NCBI RefSeq assembly: GCF_021502675.1
Contig: NZ_JAKFHA010000005.1
Location: 269,346-333,345, forward strand
Direction: 5' to 3'
Origin: Yinghuangia soli
GTDB lineage: Bacteria; Actinomycetota; Actinomycetes; Streptomycetales; Streptomycetaceae
Length of the DNA: 64,000 nt
Both the position numbers and the translations under genes were made by a program. Shown here in pieces: positions 16,059-24,683 of the stretch. How positions within the stretch are numbered: position 1 is the stretch's first letter; each line of letters opens with the position of its first letter. A model generated the notes under the pieces. That model saw only the letters and a list, made by a program, of their open reading frames with translations. It made no database searches and had not been told where the DNA came from.

Positions 16059-18071
16059 TCAGGCGTACAGCAGGTCCAGCAGCTCCGTGTACTCCAGGCC
16101 GGCGGCCTCGAGGATGCGGGCCAGCGCGGGCGGAGCGCCCTTCGCCCGCGGACTCTTCAGGCTCGGCGCACCGGCGATGTCGCCGCTCGCGAAGCTGTTC
16201 GCCGGCGACGAGGGCGCGGCGAACGTGTACGAACGCCAGATCTGCTGGTTCGACAGCAGCATCGCCAGATCCGGCGCGTCCCACGCCAGGAAGACCCAGG
16301 TGCTCTTGCCCTGCGCCCGGAGCAGCGTGCTGCCCGGGACGATCCGGCCGATCTGCTCGGCCGCCCGCGCCGCCACCGGCACCGGGTTCGTCCACGTCCC
16401 GGAGAGCTCCCACAGCCCGTCGTCGTAGGCGACCGACCAGCCGGACGAGCGGAACGAGTCGAGCAGTTCCTCGAGTTCGGCATGCTCGACGAGGAGTTCG
16501 AGCAGCGCCTCGCTCGGCTCCGCGTCGTCGTCCCCGATCAGGCTGTCCGTGCCGGACGAGGCGTACGCCGACACCGGGCGCACCGGCTCGGGCGCCGCCA
16601 CCGGCCGCGGCGCAACTGCCGGGGCGATAGCCGCGGGCGTGACCGAGGCCGACGACACCGGCGCGGCAGCGGCCGCAGCGGCCGTCGCACTCGTCGCGGG
16701 CGCAACGGCGGCCGGGGCCGGAGTGGCAACAGGTGCAGCAGGTGCAACCGGAGCGACAGGTGCAACGGGAGCGACAGGCGTCACCGGAACCGCCGGAGCA
16801 GCGGCAACCCGGGCAGCCGCAGCCCCTGCGGACGCCGCACGCTGCGCCGCCTGAGCCGCTCCGTACGCGTATACGACCGCCGAGTCCGCAGACCCGCCGT
16901 CCGCCCGCGGGCTCGACGCCCGCACCGCAGTCCCGGGCGCGACCTCGGCAGCGAGGACGTGCTCCGCCCGCCCGGCCGGAACGGTCCCGACCGTCCGCCA
17001 CGACCCGGCCGAGGCGTCGGGGGAGACCGCAATGGTGACCGCGGCAGTCCCGGCGCCGGCCAGGGCCACCCGCAGCGACCCGCCCTCGGCGGCGGCACCG
17101 AGCAGCACCGGCGCGGCAGCGTCGCGGACCGGCAGGGGCTCGGCGACCGCGTCCGCGGCCAGACCTTCTTGCGCCAACGTGGAGGCCTTCGCCCCCGGCA
17201 GCACCACGGCAAGTTCGCAGTTGCCGCCGTCGGCGACCGACCGCGTCAGCGCCGCCTCGGTCAGCTCGGCACTGCCGGTCAGCGAGAACCACCGGTCGCC
17301 GATCCGCCACTGCGCGACCTGCCCGCGGCGCAGCTCGCCCGGAGCGAGGTAACGCACCGCGCTGGTACGCCCGGTGAGCGCGGCAAGCGCCGCGTCGCGC
17401 TGGTCCGCGGGCCACTGCGGACGCAGCCCGAGCACCACGTGCGCAGGGTCGAGCCGCGCGACGAGCGCGCGCAGCGCGGCCGCGCCCGGCTCGATGACGC
17501 CTGCGTACACGTGGAGTTCGTCCACCGGACCGGACGGCAGCCCGTCGATGAGCGGCCCGCCGAGGTTGTGCAGCAGCCGCGCCTCGGGGCCCGCGCCGGT
17601 CGGCGCGGTGATGTGGCGCTCGGTCAACTGCAGGGCCAGTTCCCGGAGATGGTCCGCGGCCCAGGGGGCGAGGCGGACCGCGTCGGGCAGCGCGTCCAGC
17701 CAGTCGGCGAAGTCCGCGAGCAGCGCGTGCGACGCGCCGCCCTCGCACTCGACGACCGTCCAGGCAGCGTCGTCCGGGGCCCGGTCCGCGGCAGCCGCGG
17801 AGGCGGGCCCGCCTGGGCCGATGGCCAGGCGGCTGCTGTGCCCGCCGAGCAGCAGGACGGCGGCGGGGCGGAAGGGAGTGTCGCTCGCGGCCAGCGCGTA
17901 CAGGTAGTCGCGCCCCGCGAGGCTGACGTCGGCCGGGTCGAATCCCGCGTGCGCGGCATCGCCGATCACCGCGGTACGGGCGCCGCGCATGCCGCGGACC
18001 GCGGACACCGCGGTCTTCTCCAGCAGGGGGAGGTCTCCGGCCGTACCGAGCACCAACGCGTCGTGCAACAC
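16059..18071 (-). CDS. protein with degenerate phospholipase-D-like region, end of caspase operon
   Basis: 670 aa from GTG 18071, probably cytosolic. Two segments resemble the halves of an HKD/PLD-like nuclease: PFRPAAVLLLG...SRLAIGPGGP (near 70-95) and VAQWRIGDRWFSLTGSAELTEAAL (near 260-285) ending GGNCELAVV. In both, the catalytic His and Lys are replaced (FRP/A and QWR), so the fold would be inactive and perhaps a binding module. A long Ala/Pro/Val linker (about 440-505) precedes a C-terminal domain of unknown type. The frame is open and protein-like for 26 more codons upstream, to an ATC at 18149 behind GAGGAG, so the true N terminus may be longer. It is the last gene of the caspase operon. 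The PLD relation is my inference. Confidence 0.6.
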   Translation of the reverse strand: MLHDALVLGTAGDLPLLEKTAVSAVRGMRGARTAVIGDAAHAGFDPADVSLAGRDYLYALAASDTPFRPAAVLLLGGHSSRLAIGPGGPASAAAADRAPDDAAWTVVECEGGASHALLADFADWLDALPDAVRLAPWAADHLRELALQLTERHITAPTGAGPEARLLHNLGGPLIDGLPSGPVDELHVYAGVIEPGAAALRALVARLDPAHVVLGLRPQWPADQRDAALAALTGRTSAVRYLAPGELRRGQVAQWRIGDRWFSLTGSAELTEAALTRSVADGGNCELAVVLPGAKASTLAQEGLAADAVAEPLPVRDAAAPVLLGAAAEGGSLRVALAGAGTAAVTIAVSPDASAGSWRTVGTVPAGRAEHVLAAEVAPGTAVRASSPRADGGSADSAVVYAYGAAQAAQRAASAGAAAARVAAAPAVPVTPVAPVAPVAPVAPAAPVATPAPAAVAPATSATAAAAAAAPVSSASVTPAAIAPAVAPRPVAAPEPVRPVSAYASSGTDSLIGDDDAEPSEALLELLVEHAELEELLDSFRSSGWSVAYDDGLWELSGTWTNPVPVAARAAEQIGRIVPGSTLLRAQGKSTWVFLAWDAPDLAMLLSNQQIWRSYTFAAPSSPANSFASGDIAGAPSLKSPRAKGAPPALARILEAAGLEYTELLDLLYA

Positions 18072-18255
18072 GTCCTCACGCTGCGACCACTCGTCCAGGA
18101 GGGTCAGCGGAGAGATGAACCGGGTGTGCTGTTCCGTGCCGATCTTGATTTCTCCTCACATCCGCGGTGAGGCCATCGTACGAGGCGCCCCGGCGTGCGG
18201 CACCGCCGGGACGAGATATGGCCCGCGCCGGATGCGACAACCGCAGGGGAGCGGC

Positions 18256-20238
18256 TCACATTCCGGGCACGTCCCAGATGCGGAGGGTGTTGTCGTGCGT
18301 GACGGTGGCGAGCTGCCGGCCGTCGTGGCTGAACGTCACGGAAGGTACAGGAGAGTGCGTCGTGTACATCCTGTCCACGACGTACTCCGGTCCGGAGGTG
18401 TCCCACAGGACCAGGAGCCCATCCTGGTCCGTGGTCGCCAGCATGCGGCCATCGGGTCGGAAGGCAGCCGACAGGATCTGGGTCGTGTGGGGAGTACGGA
18501 GATCGAGGCCTTCGTCGGTCATCCAGTTCCGGACGTGGAGTCGGGCATCGGCACCGACGGCCACGATCGTGCCACTGCCCCTCGGATCGAACGCCACGCT
18601 GTGGAAAGCTCCCTCGGCCTCGGTCAGCGGGGCGGCGATCGGCTCGAGCGTCAGGATGTCCCACAAGACCACGATGCCGTCCGCGCCGGCGCTGGCGAGG
18701 AGTGAGCCGCTGCGGTCGAACGCGAGACCGAGGACGGTGTCCGTGTGCCGCGAAAGGGCGTGCAGTTTGCCGACCTGACGGCCGAACAACTGGATGTCGC
18801 TGCTTTGTCCGGCTGCTGCCACGAAGCTGACGTCGCGGCTGCAGGCCAGTGCATGAACCGGCCCGGCCGCGTGGCCGATGTGCGTGACCGTGCTTCCGGA
18901 CGCCGCATCCCAGACCTGGATGACCCCGGCCATGTCGGCCACCACGAGCTGGTGCCCCTCGGTCGGCTCGAAGTCAAAGCTCAGAGTGGAAGACCCGTAG
19001 CCGATGCTCATCGTCCGGGCCACCTCGCCGTTCCGGAGCTTGTGGACGACAACAGGCACGTCATGCCCGCCTTCGACGAGGTACCTGCCGGAAGGGCTGA
19101 TGGCGACGGTTCGCAAATGGCCCGATTCGCGGCGAAGCCTTTTCAGGACGCGGGGCTCGTCGAGGCGTGGTCCAGGCTGCGGCATTACGGGCTTGCCAGG
19201 CTGCACCGCCGTCGGGGGCAACCAGGGCACAGGTGTGCTGGTGGACTCGGACACGGATTCGGACACGGATTCGGCCGCCGGCCGCCCGTCGAGCAGACCC
19301 CGGGCGACCTTGGCCACCAGCGGGGCATCATGCTGCGCGACCTCCTCCAGGCGCCGCCGCGTCGATGAGCGCTCGGCAGGAGTGCCTACGGTCAGCTGAC
19401 TTCCCAGGTGCAGGACGGCCCCGATGCGCAGGTACGGGCGGCGGCTTTCCAGGGCCTGCCGGACGTCCTCCTCCAGCGGAATCAGCGGCATCTCGGACGG
19501 GTTCCGGGCCAGCGGGATCTCGCCCTCGCTGCCGTACAGCCACAACTGCGGGGTCTGCTCCGTCCCGCTCTTCCGCACGTGCTCGAAGGCGTACTGGTAC
19601 GCGTCCCGCACCGAGATGATCCCGTCGGCGTCGGTATCAGCCGCGCCCGTGCGCAGGCCCTCGACGAGACCCGTCGTGAACACCGAGCCGACCGGGGAGG
19701 CCTCCGACAGAGTCTCGCCCTCGAAGGAGTACTCGGTGCCGCGCGAGGCGGTCAGGATCGCGCGCCCGCGGGAGTTTCCGACCAGTTGTCCGCGCACGTC
19801 CACCTCGGTGTCGCCTTTGGCTCCGTGCGCGAACGCGCCACTGAAGCAGCAGTCGAGGATGACGATCTGCTGCCGGGCCCGGCAGTCGTCCAACTGGTGC
19901 AGCAGCCAAGAGGATTCGAGGCCGGTGGAGGCCAGCCGGTCCTTGCGGGTGTTCGTCGTCGCGAAGAACAGATTGCCCCGCGCGTTCCGCAGCCCGTGGC
20001 AGGTCAGGTAGACGACGAGGACGTCGTCAGGCTTCCGGCCGGACAGGAAGTCCTCGAAGTCTTCCTTGAGTTCCTGGGTGTTCCGGTCGGTGCTGCGGCT
20101 GACCTCGAAGCCGCCGATATTGGGATCGGCAAGGACGCGTTCGAGCGCGTCGGCATCCTGCGCGGGCGCGCGGAGCCTGCTCAGCGATTCGTCGGTATAG
20201 ACGGTCGTGGCCACGATGAGGGCGGCGCGGGCGGACAT
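18256..20238 (-). CDS. caspase-like (C14) peptidase with C-terminal WD40 propeller, copy B
   Basis: 660 aa. The N-terminal peptidase C14/caspase domain (about 1-230) has the catalytic His in VVYLTCHGLR (near 81) and Cys in IVILDCCFSGAF (near 129), plus an EF-hand-like loop DTDADGIISVRD near 200 that could bind calcium. A linker with a Ser/Glu/Val repeat (SVSESVSESTS) leads to seven WD40 blades from about residue 345 to the end (for example IQVWD, VVLWD, LLVLWD, LRIWD), enough for a closed propeller. Its ATG (20238) lies 3 nt after the stop of copy A, so the two are co-transcribed. Bacterial caspase homologues act in regulated proteolysis or cell suicide; the propeller may sense or hold a target. 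Confidence 0.9.
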   Translation of the reverse strand: MSARAALIVATTVYTDESLSRLRAPAQDADALERVLADPNIGGFEVSRSTDRNTQELKEDFEDFLSGRKPDDVLVVYLTCHGLRNARGNLFFATTNTRKDRLASTGLESSWLLHQLDDCRARQQIVILDCCFSGAFAHGAKGDTEVDVRGQLVGNSRGRAILTASRGTEYSFEGETLSEASPVGSVFTTGLVEGLRTGAADTDADGIISVRDAYQYAFEHVRKSGTEQTPQLWLYGSEGEIPLARNPSEMPLIPLEEDVRQALESRRPYLRIGAVLHLGSQLTVGTPAERSSTRRRLEEVAQHDAPLVAKVARGLLDGRPAAESVSESVSESTSTPVPWLPPTAVQPGKPVMPQPGPRLDEPRVLKRLRRESGHLRTVAISPSGRYLVEGGHDVPVVVHKLRNGEVARTMSIGYGSSTLSFDFEPTEGHQLVVADMAGVIQVWDAASGSTVTHIGHAAGPVHALACSRDVSFVAAAGQSSDIQLFGRQVGKLHALSRHTDTVLGLAFDRSGSLLASAGADGIVVLWDILTLEPIAAPLTEAEGAFHSVAFDPRGSGTIVAVGADARLHVRNWMTDEGLDLRTPHTTQILSAAFRPDGRMLATTDQDGLLVLWDTSGPEYVVDRMYTTHSPVPSVTFSHDGRQLATVTHDNTLRIWDVPGM

Positions 20239-20241
20239 CGC

Positions 20242-22428
20242 TCAGGAATCCTCTGGGTGCACGGTCCAGACAACCAGCGCGCCGTGCGTGGTCCGCCCGG
20301 CGAGCAAGGTGCCGGTCGGGTCGAAGGCCAGACTGGTGAACCCCTCGTCGGGGCCGGTCGCCGTGCCGAGATGCGTTCCGGCGTACGAATCCCAGATCTT
20401 GACGCTGCGATCGGCTCCGGCCGTGGCCAGGAAGTTGCCTGCCACGTCGAGCGCGAGTGCGGTGATCCCGCCCTGCCCGGTGTCGGTCAGCCGCTGCAGG
20501 GCACCGGCGGCGCCGACCTTGTGGTACCTGAGCTTGGAGTGCTGGTCCGCGGTGAGCAGCAGGCGCGGATCGCGAGGGTGGAAGGCGATCGCCGTCACGC
20601 CGCGCACGGAGAGCGGCATGAACCCGCTGGGCCGGTACGAGCCGTCCAGCCGCTGGCACACCACGTTCCCCACGAAGGAGAGCGCCGCGAGCGCACGGCC
20701 GTCGCCGGCGAGCGCGACGGCCCGGACACGCCCGGGCCGCTGGCCGCCGGACACCGGTCTGACCGGCTGATCCGTACGCAGGACCTCCCAGCGGCCGTCG
20801 TCCCGGCCCACCACTGCCACGCCTTTCCCGAGCGCACAGGCGAGCACGGTCACGTCTGCACCGTCGGAGGACCGGTCGGGAACGACGAACAGCCGCACGT
20901 CCTCCTCGGGATCCATCACCACGACCCGGCCGTCCGTGTCCCCGACCACCATGATGTTGTCCACCGGATCGGACGCCAGCGCGCCGACCATGCCCATGGC
21001 CGGACTCAGGGCGTCCAGCTCGAGTCCCGATGCACTGTCCCAGCGCAGGACTTGGCCGTAAGGCCCCGGGACCGCCACGGCGCTGCCGTTGGGCGTGAAG
21101 GCCACCGCGCCGGGAGAGAAGGAGAGGGCACTCGTCGAGTCGACGGTCCAGGCGACGCGCACGTCCACCCGCCGGACATATCGGAATGTGTTGTCGGGGA
21201 TGGTCAAGCGCTGACGGACCCTTGGTGCCGGTGCCGGTGCCGGTGTCGGTGCGGGGACGGGCAACCGAGCTTCCAAGCCGTCCCATTCAGTTCTGGAATC
21301 GTCGTCCGCAAACTCCTCGATCGTCCGTCCCACCACCGTCTTCACGAAAGCCGTGGCGAGTTTCTCGTGGAGTACCGGATCGGGCGCCGCCGCCGTTGCC
21401 GCCACGGCCGCCTCGTTCGCCGGTGCGTGTGCCGCAAGGATCTCCCGGGCGACCGCAGCGACCTTGGCGGCGTCGTTCTCCACGACCTCCCGGAGCTCGA
21501 GCAGGGCCGTGTGCACCTTGTTCGGGTCGTCCGAGGTCAGCCATTCCGCCAACTGCTGGACGGAACCGATCCGGATCGTGGGATGCGGGCTGTCCAGCGG
21601 CAGGCGCAGGGACTCCGGCAGTTCGAGGCGCTGGAGCGGCACTCCGGCCGGGTTGCGGGCCAGGATGATCTGGCCTTCTCCCGCGGTCAGCCAGCGCTGC
21701 GGGGTCTGCTTGCGGTCCGTCGCCTTGACCGAAGCCGCGGCGTACTCGAAGGCTTCGTCGACGGTCACCAGGCCCCGGTGGTTGCGGTCCGCGGCACCCG
21801 TCCGAAGGCCTTCGACCAGGCCGTTCGTGAACACCGAGCCGGTCGGCGACAGGTCGGGCAGCGGTTCGCCCTCGAACGAGTACTCGCCGGCCCGCGAGGC
21901 GGTGAGGATCACACGCCCGCGCGCCTCGGTGAAGTGCTCGGCCAGGTCGAGCTTGCCGTCGCCCTTCGAGTTGGCGGCGAACGCCCCGCTGAAGCAGCAG
22001 TCCAGGATCACGACCTGCTGCCGGGCCTTGCACCACTCCAACTGGTCGACCAGCCAGGACGCTTCGACGCCGGTCGCGGCCAGCCGGTCCTTGCGGGTGT
22101 CGGACGCGGCGAAGTAGAGCCGCCCGCGGGCGTCGCGTACGCCATGGCAGCTCAAGTACACGACGGCGAGGTCGGCACGCTTGCGCGCCACGAAGAAGTC
22201 CTCCATGGCGAGCTTGAGTTCGTGCGCCTTGCGGTCGAGTTCCGTGCGCACCTCGAAGCCGCCCACTGCCGGATCGCCGAGCACCTCGGCCAGGCCTGCC
22301 GCATCCTGCGTGGGTGCCCGCAGCCTGCTCAGCCCGGGGTCGGCGTACGCCGCGGTGGCGACGATCAGGGCCGCGCGCGGCCCCGCCGGAAGGTCAGGCG
22401 CCGGAACCGTGGCGGGCAAGCCAGACAT
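20242..22428 (-). CDS. caspase-like (C14) peptidase with C-terminal WD40 propeller, copy A
   Basis: 728 aa paralogue of the next gene. The caspase domain (about 17-250) keeps the His (VVYLSCHGVR) and Cys (VVILDCCFSGAF) dyad. The position of the EF-hand-like loop reads DRNHRGLVTVDE, which loses an acidic calcium ligand, so the two copies may be regulated differently. A helical spacer and a Pro/Ala stretch (about 270-400) lead to seven divergent propeller blades (about 430-728; LRWD, VVVMD, VKIWD and VVWT mark several). ATG 22428 lies inside the upstream EACC1-like gene (35-nt overlap), which indicates translational coupling. Intact catalytic residues argue against decay. Confidence 0.9.
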   Translation of the reverse strand: MSGLPATVPAPDLPAGPRAALIVATAAYADPGLSRLRAPTQDAAGLAEVLGDPAVGGFEVRTELDRKAHELKLAMEDFFVARKRADLAVVYLSCHGVRDARGRLYFAASDTRKDRLAATGVEASWLVDQLEWCKARQQVVILDCCFSGAFAANSKGDGKLDLAEHFTEARGRVILTASRAGEYSFEGEPLPDLSPTGSVFTNGLVEGLRTGAADRNHRGLVTVDEAFEYAAASVKATDRKQTPQRWLTAGEGQIILARNPAGVPLQRLELPESLRLPLDSPHPTIRIGSVQQLAEWLTSDDPNKVHTALLELREVVENDAAKVAAVAREILAAHAPANEAAVAATAAAPDPVLHEKLATAFVKTVVGRTIEEFADDDSRTEWDGLEARLPVPAPTPAPAPAPRVRQRLTIPDNTFRYVRRVDVRVAWTVDSTSALSFSPGAVAFTPNGSAVAVPGPYGQVLRWDSASGLELDALSPAMGMVGALASDPVDNIMVVGDTDGRVVVMDPEEDVRLFVVPDRSSDGADVTVLACALGKGVAVVGRDDGRWEVLRTDQPVRPVSGGQRPGRVRAVALAGDGRALAALSFVGNVVCQRLDGSYRPSGFMPLSVRGVTAIAFHPRDPRLLLTADQHSKLRYHKVGAAGALQRLTDTGQGGITALALDVAGNFLATAGADRSVKIWDSYAGTHLGTATGPDEGFTSLAFDPTGTLLAGRTTHGALVVWTVHPEDS

Positions 22429-22762
22429 TGATGAGCTGCTCCTGCTGTTCCTCGGTGGCGCCGGTCAGTTTGAGGGTGTCGCCGTCGATGGTGATCTCCA
22501 CCGAACGTTCGGTACGCGCCGCCCACTTGCGGATCCGGGCGACCAGCGCCCGCAGTGCGGTCGTCGCGGCGATGCGGACCGCCAGCGAACCGGCCACGAC
22601 GCCCAAGCCCTTGGACAGGTCGGGGGCGGACTCCTCGGAGAGCGGCTCAGCCGACTCGACGTCCTCCTCCAGCAGGTCGTCCTGGAGCAGCCGGGCGAGT
22701 TGCTCCAACTCGTCGGCTTCTTCGTCCGCTGCGGCGACGACACTGACCACGAACGCGTCCAT
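22394..22762 (-). CDS. EACC1-like small effector-associated component
   Basis: 122 aa acidic then basic small protein. An acidic helical N-terminal half (DEEADELEQLARLLQDDLLEED) is followed by a hydrophobic helix (LGVVAGSLAVRIAATTALRALVARIRKWA) and a C-terminal strand-rich tail (VEITIDGDTLKLTG) ending in a helix. This layout matches the EACC1 (effector-associated constant component 1) family, described by comparative genomics as a constant partner of variable effectors in bacterial conflict systems. ATG 22762 has GGGGAGGA eight nucleotides upstream; the frame upstream of it is not protein-like. It is the first gene of the operon and overlaps the first caspase gene. Confidence 0.75.
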   Translation of the reverse strand: MDAFVVSVVAAADEEADELEQLARLLQDDLLEEDVESAEPLSEESAPDLSKGLGVVAGSLAVRIAATTALRALVARIRKWAARTERSVEITIDGDTLKLTGATEEQQEQLINVWLARHGSGA

Positions 22763-22867
22763 GCCGATCCTCCCCCAAGCGCGGCAGCAGGCCGCAGTGA
22801 CCGGAAAACTCCCAGGCCAGCGTAGGCGATGCGGCCTGCGCAAGGGGATCGAAACCGCCAACGGAAC

Positions 22868-22913
22868 GGCCCCCGCCCGCCGGAGCCCGTTGCCGGGCCG
22901 GCGGGCGGGGGCC
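22868..22913. terminator. hairpin terminator of the egt operon
   Basis: A perfect 16-bp stem, GGCCCCCGCCCGCCGG (22868-22883) with its complement at 22898-22913, lies just downstream of the leftward egtD stop and upstream of the leftward EACC1-caspase operon, so it insulates the two units. The promoter of the caspase operon must lie between this hairpin and 22762. Confidence 0.8.
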
Positions 22914-22940
22914 GGTGGTCCCAAAGGCGGCCCGCCGTCG

Positions 22941-23930
22941 CTAGAACGGCATTGCCAGTGCCACCCCGAAGCGGTTCTCCCGGTCCGTCCACCAGCGGCT
23001 CACCACGAAGCCCGCCCGCTCCAGCTCCATGGTCAGTCCGGACACCCGGAACTTCGCCGAGATCTCGGTGCGCAGCTCCTCGCCGTCCGCGAACTCCACG
23101 GCCAGGTCGAGGTCGCGCAGCTTGACCGCCTGGTCGCCGCGCGAGCGCAGCCGCATTTCGATCCACTCCTGCTCGGAGTTCCACAGCGCCACATGCTCGA
23201 AGCGCTCGACGTCGAAGTCCCCGTCGAGTTCGCGGTTGAGGACCCGCAGCACGTTGCGGTTGAAGTCGGCGGTGACGCCCTGCGCGTCGTCGTACGCGCG
23301 GACCAGCACCTCGGGGTCCTTCACCAGGTCGGCCCCGAGCAGCAGCCCGTCGCCCGTGCGCAGCTTCGCGCGCACCGCGGCCAGGAACGCCGCGCGTTCG
23401 TCCGGGTTCAGGTTGCCGAGCGTGCCGCCCAGGAACGCGACCAGTTTGGGGCCGGGTTCGTCCGGGATGCCGAGTTCGGCGTCGAAGTCCGAGACGACCG
23501 CGTCGACGGCCAGCCCCGGGTATTCGCGCAGCAGCGCCTCGGCGGCCTCGACCAGCGCGGGTTCGCTGACGTCCACCGGGACGTACCGCTCCAGCGTGCC
23601 GGCGGCGCGCAGCGCGTCGAGGAGCAGCCGGGTCTTCTCCGAGGAGCCCGAGCCGAGTTCGATCAGGGTGTGGGCGGGCAGGGTGGCCGCGACATCGGCC
23701 GCGTGCCGTTCGAGGATCTCGCGCTCGGCCCGGGTCGGGTAGTACTCGGGAAGGCGGGTGATCTCCTCGAACAGCGTGCTGCCGCGGGCGTCGTAGAACC
23801 ACTTGGGCGGCAGCCACTTGGGGGCGGAGGTCAGGCCGAACGCGGCGTCGCGCCGCAGCGCGTCGGCCAAGTAGCCCTCGGGCAGGTGTCCGTGCACCTT
23901 GAGCCTGGTGGTACGAGCGGTTCGAGACAC
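22941..23930 (-). CDS. egtD: L-histidine N-alpha-methyltransferase EgtD
   Basis: SAM-dependent methyltransferase that converts histidine to hercynine, the first committed step of ergothioneine synthesis; 329 aa, the usual length. Diagnostic segments: PPKWFYDARGSTLFEEITRLPEYYPTRAE at the N terminus, the SAM-binding LIELGSGSSEKTRLLL near residue 90, FLGGTLGNLNP near 165 and the C-terminal SRWWTDRENRFGVALA. It is the last gene of a leftward egtA-egtB-egtC-egtD operon, 9 nt after egtC, and is followed by a strong terminator. Identification is secure from family motifs and neighbours. Confidence 0.97.
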   Translation of the reverse strand: MSRTARTTRLKVHGHLPEGYLADALRRDAAFGLTSAPKWLPPKWFYDARGSTLFEEITRLPEYYPTRAEREILERHAADVAATLPAHTLIELGSGSSEKTRLLLDALRAAGTLERYVPVDVSEPALVEAAEALLREYPGLAVDAVVSDFDAELGIPDEPGPKLVAFLGGTLGNLNPDERAAFLAAVRAKLRTGDGLLLGADLVKDPEVLVRAYDDAQGVTADFNRNVLRVLNRELDGDFDVERFEHVALWNSEQEWIEMRLRSRGDQAVKLRDLDLAVEFADGEELRTEISAKFRVSGLTMELERAGFVVSRWWTDRENRFGVALAMPF

Positions 23931-23939
23931 GGGTATTCC

Positions 23940-24683
23940 TCAGCTCCTGTCCGGCAACGGGTGGAGGTGGACGGCCTCCCGAGTGGCCGTCACGAGCGTG
24001 CGGTCGGGCACCTCGGTCCAGACGCCGTCGGCGTCCGGTTCCGAGGCGACGCGCACACTGTCGGGGGTTTCGCGGATGAAGAGGGTGTCGCCGAAGGCGG
24101 TCGCGGTGATGGTGCGGCCGTCGGTGAGGAGCAGGTTGAACCGGCCCTCGGTGGCGGCCGCGGCTGCTGCGACGACCGCGGCCATCGCGTCCCCGGCGGG
24201 TTCGCCCGCGGTGAGGCGGCGGCGCAGCAGCGCCCACAGCAGCGCCGAGTCGCAGCGCGATTCGAGCCGCAGCAGTTCGGCGGGGGGCAGCAGTGCGGCG
24301 AGCGCGCCGACGCCGTCCGGCCAGGCGTCCAGGCGCCCGTTGTGGCTGAACAGCCAGGGCCCGTCCGCATACGGGGCGGCGGCGTCCTCGCCCTGGCTGG
24401 TGCCTTCCGTCGCGGACCGCACCGCGGCGAGCAGTGCCCGGGTGCGGGTCACGCGGGCCACGTCGGCGAACGACGCGTCCGCCCAGATGGGCACTGCCCG
24501 GCGGTAGCGGGCCGGTTGCGGGTCGCCGTCGGCGTACCAGCCCACGCCGAAGCCGTCCGCGTTGACCGTGCCGTACTTCTGCATGCGCGGCTGCCAGGAC
24601 TGCTCGTACAGCCCCTGCGGCGGCACCACGACGACGTCGCGCAGCGTGGTCTCCGCGCCCAGGTACGCCAGATGGCGGCACAT
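23940..24683 (-). CDS. egtC: gamma-glutamyl hercynylcysteine S-oxide hydrolase EgtC
   Basis: Class II (Ntn-type) glutamine amidotransferase-like hydrolase that removes the glutamate from gamma-glutamyl-hercynylcysteine sulfoxide; 247 aa. The processed N terminus exposes the nucleophile Cys2 in MCRHLAYLG. Other family segments are NADGFGVGWYADG, the conserved FSHNGRLDAWP and SRCDSALLWALL. ATG 24683 shares one base with the egtB stop (TGATG), so translation is coupled. Confidence 0.95.
   Translation of the reverse strand: MCRHLAYLGAETTLRDVVVVPPQGLYEQSWQPRMQKYGTVNADGFGVGWYADGDPQPARYRRAVPIWADASFADVARVTRTRALLAAVRSATEGTSQGEDAAAPYADGPWLFSHNGRLDAWPDGVGALAALLPPAELLRLESRCDSALLWALLRRRLTAGEPAGDAMAAVVAAAAAATEGRFNLLLTDGRTITATAFGDTLFIRETPDSVRVASEPDADGVWTEVPDRTLVTATREAVHLHPLPDRS

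Noticed and set aside
16549-16854. Collagen-like Gly-x-x reading frame on the + strand
   Set aside because: It is the complement of the Ala/Pro/Val linker of the leftward PLD-like gene; it has no ribosome site and the linker frame extends into structured domains on both sides.
13753-17748. Very long leftward open frame of about 1,330 codons
   Set aside because: Only the last part (LysR, from 14736) has protein-like composition; the rest is antisense to the penicillin-binding gene and shifted against the PLD-like gene.
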